The notes under the pieces are model-generated. The model had not been told where the DNA came from and did not search any database. It saw only the letters and a list, made by a program, of their open reading frames with translations. Below are positions 57,546 to 64,000 of a stretch of DNA of 64,000 bases, piece after piece. The stretch is from Microthrixaceae bacterium (GTDB lineage: Bacteria > Actinomycetota > Acidimicrobiia > Acidimicrobiales > Poriferisodalaceae): assembly GCA_011523825.1 (NCBI GenBank), contig WTFX01000029.1, positions 31,820-95,819 on the forward strand, read 5' to 3'. Positions within the stretch are counted from its first letter, which is position 1. Every line of letters starts with the position of its first letter. Position numbers and translations under genes: made by a program.

Positions 57546-58655
57546 ATGGCGCTCTCGGAGTCTGAGGAACGGATACTCCGCGCAGCCGGGTCGGACCCGA
57601 GTCCGGTGGCGCGTCAGCAAGCGGTCGGCGTAACGCTCGCGAAACATGGCGACGAAGCCGAGGCCTCGCGCGCGCTCTTGACCCAGAGCTACCTCACCCA
57701 CCTCAGTCCGTCGTTTCATCTCGTTCCGCGAGGCAACTCGATGTTCGACGAGGACGCTTTCACCGAGGCGTACTCGGCGCTGGTGACGGACACGGAGAAC
57801 TTCACTCGTGTCGATGCAGCATCCCTGGCGGCGGTGCTGCTCGAATGCCCGGCTGCGCTGGCACCGCTGCGCATGATTCTCGGGCTGACGCATAACGAAC
57901 TGGCAGTTGCCATCCGTCTTCACGACCCCGACTCGAACCTGGCCGGAGGTTCGCTCAAGAACCTCGAACGCAGCACCGCACAGGAACACCGGACGGCGGC
58001 TCGCCAGCGAATCGTCGGGTCGATTGCCGGTGCTGTGCTGGCGATGATGAATCGTGACCTGCTGACCGTGCCGCCTCGCGTCACGACCCATTTCCATTCC
58101 AAGCTCGACAAGGGCGACACGCTCGACGGGTGGCGAAGCGTGCGCGAGCACACCAACGGGGTGCCCTACTCGACGCTGCTCTTCCAGCGGTACGTCGGCG
58201 GAGTCTGGCGACAAGTGCAGGACGCCTACTCCGAAGTCAAGGGGGACGCCGTCCTGGAAATCCCGCTCCAGGACCTGCTGGAGGCACACGGCGTGCCCTA
58301 CCACCGGACGAAGCGCGGAGCGACCGGTGCCGCGGAGACCGCAGCCCGGTTCGGACTCAAGCCGGGGCCCGACTTCATCATTCCCGACGACTCACCCACC
58401 CTTGTCGTCGAATCCAAGGTTGCAGAAGACGGCGGGACCGCGCGCGACAAGGCCGCACGCATCCGGACCTTGGTGACGGCGGCGAACGAACGCGGACTGC
58501 GAGCATGCGCACTGATTGACGGCAAGGGATGGACCGAACGGCCGAACGCCCTCTGCGACGTCATCCTGGCCACACAAGGCCGTACCTACACCTTGGCGAC
58601 GATCGACCAGATCTTGGAGCTGCCCGAGATCCGGGCCCTCATTGCCGAAGCTTGA
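57546..58655 (+). CDS. Restriction endonuclease, PD-(D/E)xK fold
   Basis: 369 aa (TTG at 57540, overlapping the methyltransferase stop, would add two residues). The C-terminal third has the nuclease core: D276 in GPDFIIP, then E289 and K291 in VVESK, i.e. PD-x(n)-ExK. The N-terminal 230 residues are helical with no recognised domain and may carry specificity. The pair with the preceding methyltransferase fits a type II restriction-modification system. No name-level homologue is recognised. Confidence 0.85.
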   Translation: MALSESEERILRAAGSDPSPVARQQAVGVTLAKHGDEAEASRALLTQSYLTHLSPSFHLVPRGNSMFDEDAFTEAYSALVTDTENFTRVDAASLAAVLLECPAALAPLRMILGLTHNELAVAIRLHDPDSNLAGGSLKNLERSTAQEHRTAARQRIVGSIAGAVLAMMNRDLLTVPPRVTTHFHSKLDKGDTLDGWRSVREHTNGVPYSTLLFQRYVGGVWRQVQDAYSEVKGDAVLEIPLQDLLEAHGVPYHRTKRGATGAAETAARFGLKPGPDFIIPDDSPTLVVESKVAEDGGTARDKAARIRTLVTAANERGLRACALIDGKGWTERPNALCDVILATQGRTYTLATIDQILELPEIRALIAEA

Positions 58656-58716
58656 GTCACGCCCGGTCGCAGCTCGCGCCCAAGGGTTCGCCGGTCCACG
58701 CTGAGATCGTCCGCGG

Positions 58717-58869
58717 GCACCCTCAGTCGAGAGGGAGCCGGTCGCTGCCCGTGGCGAGTACAGACGGGACGAGGCGGGCCGGAGCCCGCCTCGCAACGTG
58801 GTGCATACTGTCCCGCTTCGGGGACGCTGCTTGTTGTTGGCACCCGTAGGTACCGCCAACCATTCCCTG
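58717..58869 (-). ncRNA. Predicted tracrRNA for the type II-C Cas9
   Basis: The minus strand reads, 5' to 3': AGGGAATGGTTGGC (58868-58855), an insert of 11 nt, then GTGCCAACAAC (58843-58833). The first block pairs over 14 consecutive positions (one G-U) with the crRNA repeat segment GCCGACCAUUCCCU; UGCCAA pairs with UUGGCA of the repeat 5' end, giving the lower stem-bulge-upper stem of type II guides. Three hairpins follow: GTCCC...GGGAC (58810-58825), a 10-bp stem with 4-nt loop (58770-58793) and an 8-bp stem with one mismatch (58717-58739). The end point is uncertain; no poly-U tail. Transcription divergent from cas9. Confidence 0.82.
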
Positions 58870-58875
58870 CGCCGC

Positions 58876-58881
58876 AGACTA
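58876..58881 (-). promoter_or_regulatory. -10-like box for the tracrRNA
   Basis: TAGTCT on the minus strand fits the actinobacterial TANNNT -10 consensus and would place the start at about 58869, exactly where the anti-repeat begins. No good -35 is visible, which is usual in high-GC actinobacteria. Confidence 0.5.
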
Positions 58882-58929
58882 CTCTGATTCGCCCGCTCGC
58901 CGACGGGAGCTTCAGCAGACGGTGACCCA

Positions 58930-61900
58930 GTGTTGCGACTCGGACTCGATCTAGGCACCAACAGCATCGGATGGGTGCTGTATCGCCTGAATGATGCCGA
59001 CTCGCCCGAGCCAATCGAAATCGTGGACGGCGGAGTCTCGATTCACAGCGACGGCCGCAACCCCAAGAACCGCGCATCGAATGCCGCCGACCGTCGCATG
59101 AAGCGCGGACCTCGCAGAAACCGCGACCGCACGCTGCGGCGACGCCGACGAGTGGCGGCACAGCTGCGCATATGCGGCTTGCTGCCTGACCCCGCCGAAG
59201 ATCGCGCCCCGTGGCGTCAGCTCGACCCGCTGAAGCTGCGGGCCGAGGCGCTGGACCGGCCGCTCAGCCGGTTCGAGCTCGGGCGTGTCCTGCTGTCGTT
59301 CGCAGAGCGACGCGGCTTCAAGAGCAACCGGCAGGCCGACGGCGGCGAGGAAGGCGCCATTCGCGCTTCGACAGCTGAACTGCAGCGTCGTATCGACCAG
59401 TCAGGCACCCGGACGCTCGGCGAGTACCTGTGGGGTCGCCGCCAGCGGGGCTCGACGGTGCGGGCACGGCCCGGCGGCGGCCCCTATCTCGGCGGCGGCC
59501 TCTACCCGGAACGGTCGATGATCGAGCGTGAGCTCGAAGCGATCCGAGATGCCCAAGCACCGCACCATCCAGAAGTCACCGCGGACGCTTGGAACGATCT
59601 CGTCGGCAGCCTCTTGTATCAGCGACCGCTGCGGCCCGTCGAACGTGGCCGCTGCACGCTGCTGCCTGACGAAAACCGCGTCCTCAAGGCCGAGCCGCTG
59701 TTCCAGTTCTTCCGCATCTTGCAGGAAGTGAACAATGTGGAGGTCGCGCCGCCCGGTCAAGCCGCTCGCCCGCTCACGGACGAAGAGCGCGAACGCGTGG
59801 TCGCGAAGCTGCGACGCAGCAGGACGCGACGTTTCGATCAGCTGGTTGCCGACGCGGGGCTGCCGGAGGGCACGCGCTGCAATCTGCGCACTGTCGCGCG
59901 AGAGGAACTGGACGGTGACCGTGCCGCCGTACCGCTGCGTGCGAAGAAGTGCTTCGGCAGAAAATGGGACAGGCACAGCCTTGAGGAGCAACAGCAGATC
60001 GTCGAACGCCTATTGGCCGACACGAATGCTGATGATCTCGTTGACTGGCTGATGGACGAATTCGGGCTCGACGAAGCAGCAGCCGAGGCTGTCTCAGAGG
60101 CCAAGCTCCCACCCGGCACCGGCAACCTGTCCAGAGCCGCCATTGGGCGAATGCTGCCGTTCATGCAAAACGGCATGCGGTATCACGATGCAGTCACAGC
60201 GGCGGGCCTGGGCCGCCATTCGGACCGGCACGGTGATGCCAGTCACGAGCGCCTTCCCTACTACGGCTCGGTGCTGGCTCGGTATGCGACCGGCGTCAAG
60301 CCTGATGCCGCCTCGGAGGTCGAACGCTTCGGCCGCGTCGCGAACCCGACCGTGCACATCGCACTCGGCCAAGTACGCAGGCTCTTCAACGCCATCGTCG
60401 ATGCCTACGGCAAGCCGAACGAAGTGGTGGTGGAACTGTCCCGCGATCTGAAGCAGACCGAGGAGCAGAGGCGCGAGGATGAGCGACGGCAGGGCACGAA
60501 CCGCGAACGCAACGACCGCCTACGCGAGCTGGCGGAAGAAGCAGGTGTCCCTGAGCCGTCGGCTCAGGACATGCGCAAGCTGCGACTGTGGGACGAGCAA
60601 GGACCGCCGAACCAGCGGGTCTGCCCGTTCACCGGAACCCCGCTGTCGATAGGGCGGGTCTTGTCCGACGAGACCGAGGTCGAACACCTGCTGCCGTACA
60701 GCCGCACGCTCGACAACAGCATGAACAACTCCGTCGTTGCGATGCGTCATGCGAATCGGGAGAAGGCCAATCGGACGCCTTTCGAGGCATGGGGCGCGGA
60801 CTCAGACCGCTATGGCGAGATCTTGGCTCGTGCAGAGTCGCTGCCGACCGGCAAGCGGTGGCGTTTCAACGCTGATGCGATGAAGCGGTTCAGTGAGCGT
60901 TCCGACTTCTTGGATCGCCAACTCAACGAGAACCGCTACCTGTCGCGCTTGGTCCGGGAGTACCTCGAATGCGTCGTCGAGCGCAGCAGCATCTGGGTGA
61001 CGCCTGGCCGGACGACGGCGCTGCTGCGTCGGGCCTGGGGCTTGGAGAGCATCCTCGCTGCGCCGGGCAGCGATCGAAAGAACCGCGAGGACCACCGCCA
61101 CCACATGATCGACGCCGCCGTGGTGGGCATGACATCACGATCGCTCTTGCAGCGAGTCGCCCAAGCCGCTGGGCGCGGCACCGATGTGGGCCGGATCGCG
61201 GCCGACATCCCGCCGCCATGGCCCGCATTCCGAAAGGACATGGAAGCACTTGCGAGAAACTGCATCGTCCGACACCGGCCTGATCACTTCACTGTGCTGG
61301 GCGACAAGCGCGAGCGTCGCCGCGCCGGACGCGACGTCACGAGCGGCAGCCTCCACAACGACACCGCCTACGGGGTCATTGACGGCCCAGACGAGAAGGG
61401 CATGATGACGCTCGTCGAGAGAAAGCACCTCACTGCCATCAAGCCCAAAGACCTCGGACGCATTCGAGATCTCGCCCTCAAGGCTCGCCTGCAATCCCTT
61501 TGGAAGCAGGTCCAAGCGGAGAACGCCGAGAGCAGCGAATCCGAACAGTGGCAGCGATTCGCGCCAGAGGCCCGCCGACAGATCGGAATCCGTCGCGTCC
61601 GATTGCTCACGACGATGGGCGAAGGCAGTTTGGCGTTCATCGGAGACGCCACCGGCGGCATCTACAAGGCCTACAAGACTGACGGCAATGCCTACATGGA
61701 CATCTGGCTGCTGCCCGATGGCGGGACGAGAGGCGAGACCGTCAGCCGTTTCGACGCGCATAGTCAGCGGGGCCACTCGCAAATCAAGGCGAAGCACCCA
61801 ACTGCCCGCAAGCTGATGCGTCTTCACATCGACGACATGGTGGCGATGGGTGAGGGCGAGAACCGGCAGATTCTCCGTGTCCAGCAGCTCAGCGATCAGC

Positions 61901-62076
61901 GGGTAGTCCTCGTTGACCACGCTCAAGCAGGCAAGAGCAAAGAGATGCCCTCGTTCAGCAAGAGCGCGACCCGCGTGCTGGTCGAGGGCATGCGCAAGGT
62001 CAGCGTCGACATCTTGGGCCGTGTACACGACGGCGGGCCGTTCAAGGCCGAGGCCAGGCAGCGATCGAGGGAATGA
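58930..62076 (+). CDS. cas9: Cas9 endonuclease, type II-C, compact
   Basis: 1048-aa RNA-guided DNA nuclease. RuvC-I LGLDLGTNSIGW with D7; Arg-rich bridge helix (about 52-76); alpha-helical recognition lobe (about 80-480); RuvC-II VVVELSRDL with E502; HNH with CPFTGT, H586 (VEHLLPYSR) and N609; RuvC-III HHMIDAAVVG with D728; C-terminal ~300 residues for PAM interaction. All catalytic residues are present, so double-strand cleavage is expected. GTG start at 58930. Its size is in the range of the small II-C enzymes from Neisseria and Campylobacter. No csn2 or cas4 is present, so the system is II-C. Confidence 0.97.
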   Translation: MLRLGLDLGTNSIGWVLYRLNDADSPEPIEIVDGGVSIHSDGRNPKNRASNAADRRMKRGPRRNRDRTLRRRRRVAAQLRICGLLPDPAEDRAPWRQLDPLKLRAEALDRPLSRFELGRVLLSFAERRGFKSNRQADGGEEGAIRASTAELQRRIDQSGTRTLGEYLWGRRQRGSTVRARPGGGPYLGGGLYPERSMIERELEAIRDAQAPHHPEVTADAWNDLVGSLLYQRPLRPVERGRCTLLPDENRVLKAEPLFQFFRILQEVNNVEVAPPGQAARPLTDEERERVVAKLRRSRTRRFDQLVADAGLPEGTRCNLRTVAREELDGDRAAVPLRAKKCFGRKWDRHSLEEQQQIVERLLADTNADDLVDWLMDEFGLDEAAAEAVSEAKLPPGTGNLSRAAIGRMLPFMQNGMRYHDAVTAAGLGRHSDRHGDASHERLPYYGSVLARYATGVKPDAASEVERFGRVANPTVHIALGQVRRLFNAIVDAYGKPNEVVVELSRDLKQTEEQRREDERRQGTNRERNDRLRELAEEAGVPEPSAQDMRKLRLWDEQGPPNQRVCPFTGTPLSIGRVLSDETEVEHLLPYSRTLDNSMNNSVVAMRHANREKANRTPFEAWGADSDRYGEILARAESLPTGKRWRFNADAMKRFSERSDFLDRQLNENRYLSRLVREYLECVVERSSIWVTPGRTTALLRRAWGLESILAAPGSDRKNREDHRHHMIDAAVVGMTSRSLLQRVAQAAGRGTDVGRIAADIPPPWPAFRKDMEALARNCIVRHRPDHFTVLGDKRERRRAGRDVTSGSLHNDTAYGVIDGPDEKGMMTLVERKHLTAIKPKDLGRIRDLALKARLQSLWKQVQAENAESSESEQWQRFAPEARRQIGIRRVRLLTTMGEGSLAFIGDATGGIYKAYKTDGNAYMDIWLLPDGGTRGETVSRFDAHSQRGHSQIKAKHPTARKLMRLHIDDMVAMGEGENRQILRVQQLSDQRVVLVDHAQAGKSKEMPSFSKSATRVLVEGMRKVSVDILGRVHDGGPFKAEARQRSRE

Positions 62077-62080
62077 ACCC

Positions 62081-62989
62081 ATGGAGCGCCGAGTCCTCGA
62101 CATCGCAACCGGTCGGCGCTACCTGTCCAAGAAGCGCGGTTCGCTGTCTGTCTCGTGCGACACGGAAGGGTCTGGGGCCTCCGGGCATCTCGTGCCCTTC
62201 GACGAGATCGAGTCGATCATCGTCCACACGCCGCAAGCCTCCTATTCCAACGGAGCGATTGTCGAACTCGCCCGGCGAGGCATACCTCTGGTTTGCTGCG
62301 ACGCCTATCACACACCCGCTGCATGGGTGTGGCCGATCCAAGCCAACTACGAGCAGAGCAGACGTATGGCGGCCCAAGCGAAGATGCCTGACGAACTTCG
62401 CGCCGCACTTTGGGCGGTCCTCATCCGCGCGAAGCTGGAAGCGCAAGCCGCAGTGCTGCACAGCGAAGGCCACGATGCCGCAGCCTTGGAGGACTTTGCC
62501 TGTCGCGTGACACCCGATAACTGCACGTCGTTGGAAGCGCACGGAGCCCGGCTGTACTGGACCTGTCTCTTCGGTGACGACTTCCGTCGCCGTCGCGACG
62601 GTCTACCACCGAATGGCTTGCTCAATTACGGGTACGCCGTGTTGCGAGCTACCGTTGCGCGCAACGTTTGTGCATCGGGGCTGCATCCTTCGCTCGGTCT
62701 CCAGCACCACAATCGCTTCAATGCGTTCTGCCTCGCCGACGATCTGATGGAGCCGTTTCGGCCCGCTGTCGACCGCAGTGTCCTCGAACTCCGGCGCGAA
62801 GGACATCAAGCCGTCGATGTCCATACAAAGTCAGCTCTCGCCGCTGTACTGGCCCGCGGCGTAACGACATCGAGAGGTGTCACGCCTCTCAGTCGCTGTG
62901 TCGAGTGGGCAGCGCAGTCACTGACCAAGGCAGTGCTGGAGGGCGAACCTCGAATCCACCTTCCAGATAGCCGGTCAATTGCGGGATGA
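62081..62989 (+). CDS. cas1: Cas1 spacer integrase
   Basis: 302-aa integrase subunit. The metal-binding residues are E152 (SLEAHGARLYW), H209 (LGLQHH) and E224 (DLMEPFRP), matching type II Cas1. The NGLLNYGYAVLRA and GLHPSLG segments are classic. ATG 62081 lies five nt past the cas9 stop with GAGGGA upstream; a longer frame overlapping cas9 is rejected. ATGA overlap with cas2. Confidence 0.96.
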   Translation: MERRVLDIATGRRYLSKKRGSLSVSCDTEGSGASGHLVPFDEIESIIVHTPQASYSNGAIVELARRGIPLVCCDAYHTPAAWVWPIQANYEQSRRMAAQAKMPDELRAALWAVLIRAKLEAQAAVLHSEGHDAAALEDFACRVTPDNCTSLEAHGARLYWTCLFGDDFRRRRDGLPPNGLLNYGYAVLRATVARNVCASGLHPSLGLQHHNRFNAFCLADDLMEPFRPAVDRSVLELRREGHQAVDVHTKSALAAVLARGVTTSRGVTPLSRCVEWAAQSLTKAVLEGEPRIHLPDSRSIAG

Positions 62990-63318
62990 GCGAATTCAGT
63001 GGATACAGATTCATGTGGACCGTTGTCATGTTCGATCTACCGGTGGTCACTAAACCGCAACGTCGACGCGCCACAAAATTCCGAAACGAACTGTTGAACC
63101 TCGGATTCGAAATGGCGCAATTCTCTGTATACATGAAATTTTCTGGAAGCCGTTCCGCAGTCGACGCCCTCGCATATCGCATTCGGTCGCGAATACCTCC
63201 TGAAGGAAATGTCAGCATCCTGGCGCTCACTGACAAGCAATATGGTCAAATGCAGGTCTTCAATGGAGGGGCGCGACAAGAGCGTGACACTTCGCGAGGT
63301 CAGCTCCTGCTGTTCTGA
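62986..63318 (+). CDS. cas2: Cas2 adaptation protein
   Basis: 110 aa, ferredoxin-like dimer that scaffolds Cas1. The conserved aspartate is D17 in MWTVVMFDLPV; the ATG overlaps the cas1 stop. Base composition is noticeably lower in GC than cas9/cas1, hinting at a different origin or weaker codon selection. No csn2 follows; the array begins 53 nt downstream. Confidence 0.94.
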   Translation: MSEFSGYRFMWTVVMFDLPVVTKPQRRRATKFRNELLNLGFEMAQFSVYMKFSGSRSAVDALAYRIRSRIPPEGNVSILALTDKQYGQMQVFNGGARQERDTSRGQLLLF

Positions 63319-63371
63319 TCCGCTTTGGTTGCTTAAGTTCAGGTCCGCGCTACGTGAACATCCGGTCAGAA

Positions 63372-64000
63372 GCCTCGGCCGGTTAGGGAATGGTCGGCTG
63401 CCAAAACTCAACGCCGACGAGTACACATCAGCGCACAACTTTAGCCGGTTAGGGAATGGTCGGCTGCCAAAACGTGGTCCGGGCGCGGACGAGCAACGGC
63501 AGCACTTTAGCCGGTTAGGGAATGGTCGGCTGCCAAAACCAGCGCTCGCCGCGTACGTCACCCGTTCCGACTTTAGCCGGTTAGGGAATGGTCGGCTGCC
63601 AAAACCAAGTGGGTACCAGACGCCGTGACGCGCCTACTTTAGCCGGTTAGGGAATGGTCGGCTGCCAAAACGCGTCGGCCGTGATCCCGCACACATCACA
63701 ACTTTAGCCGGTTAGGGAATGGTCGGCTGCCAAAACGGACTGTCCATCTCGACACTGCATCGCCTGCACTTTAGCCGGTTAGGGAATGGTCGGCTGCCAA
63801 AACCCGATGGGTCGGCGGTTCGCAGGACATTCGACTTTAGCCGGTTAGGGAATGGTCGGCTGCCAAAACATCGCCGTGGTGGGGGTGAGGGTCAGGTCAC
63901 TTTAGCGGGTTAGGGAATGGTCGGCTGCCAAAACTTTCTACCTCGACCGGCGCAACCTGCCCGAACTTTAGCGGGTTAGGGAATGGTCGGCTGCCAAAAC
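63372..64000 (-). CRISPR. Type II-C CRISPR array, at least 10 repeats, continues past the window
   Basis: Ten 36-bp repeats (63372, 63438, 63504, 63570, 63636, 63701, 63768, 63834, 63899 and 63965 are the start positions) with nine spacers of 29-31 nt. The last repeat ends at the window edge. In the minus-strand sense the repeat begins GTTTTGGCAGCCGACC and ends CGGCTAAAGT, the usual type II orientation. Repeat 1, next to cas2, has four mismatches within its distal (left) seven bases, marking it as the leader-distal end; the last two repeats share a C-to-G change. The array is thus inferred to run right to left with the leader outside the window. Confidence 0.97.

Noticed and set aside
58833..58868. 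Anti-repeat read as a plus-strand tracrRNA or as a degenerate stray repeat
   Set aside because: Plus-strand reading would put the spacer-proximal stem away from the hairpin tail and give the wrong topology; the 11-nt insert and hairpins argue against a simple stray repeat.
63209..63913. Open frames through the CRISPR array encoding repeated SRLGNGRLPK peptides
   Set aside because: They are translations of the 36-bp repeats and spacers and have no start signal or protein homology.

Overview
The window is a high-GC chromosomal segment with tightly packed, mostly co-directional genes that often overlap by 1-8 nt, and many GTG/TTG starts. Gene order points to an actinobacterium, most plausibly an Acidimicrobiia-like lineage. 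The evidence is an actinobacterial mIHF gene next to gmk-rpoZ-coaBC-metK-priA-def-fmt, a PriA without Walker A, infC-rpmI-rplT-trmH-pheST, and aroE-aroB-aroQ-efp-nusB. The lineage assignment is inference; no rRNA is present.

Layout. 1-4.5 kb: ABC1/UbiB-like kinase, two tandem SDR dehydrogenases and a D-2-hydroxyacid dehydrogenase (+). 4.5-10.4 kb: translation operon infC-rpmI-rplT-trmH-like-pheS-pheT (-). 10.5-12 kb: DUF1844-like protein and hisG (+). 12-15.6 kb: moaB/mog-like-ribD-ribE-ribBA (-). 15.7-22.6 kb: accessory catabolic genes (two amidohydrolases, CopD-like membrane protein, CaiB-type CoA transferase, dienoyl-CoA isomerase-like protein, MBL hydrolase, phosphoesterase). 22.7-39.7 kb: a long (-) run holding the complete pyr operon (pyrR-pyrB-pyrC'-carA-carB-pyrD-pyrF), mihF, gmk, rpoZ, coaBC, metK, priA, def and fmt. 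39.8-40.5 kb: a vapBC toxin-antitoxin pair (+). 40.5-50.6 kb: a Tad/Flp-like pilus operon (-) with a large lipoprotein and a Cys-rich secreted protein. 50.8-56.5 kb: MFS exporter, nusB, efp, aroQ, aroB, an A24 prepilin peptidase and aroE (-). 56.6-64 kb: a defence island (+).

The defence island holds a methyltransferase plus a PD-(D/E)xK restriction endonuclease and a complete, compact type II-C CRISPR-Cas system: cas9 (1048 aa), cas1, cas2 and an array of 36-bp repeats that runs off the window. I infer a tracrRNA on the minus strand between the restriction gene and cas9. A 14-bp anti-repeat is followed by a bulge, a lower stem and three hairpins, with a -10-like box at the right distance. 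The array appears to be transcribed towards the cas genes, with the degenerate terminal repeat next to cas2.

Other notable points: a PyrR-binding box and a terminator-like hairpin placed within the first codons of pyrR; a dihydroorotase homologue that has lost its metal ligands; a triple 28-bp repeat that carries repeated ribosome-binding sites and a 19-codon upstream ORF; and pilin-like proteins without the usual prepilin cleavage motif. No IS elements, tRNA or rRNA genes were recognised. No stretch longer than 300 bases lacks an annotated gene.
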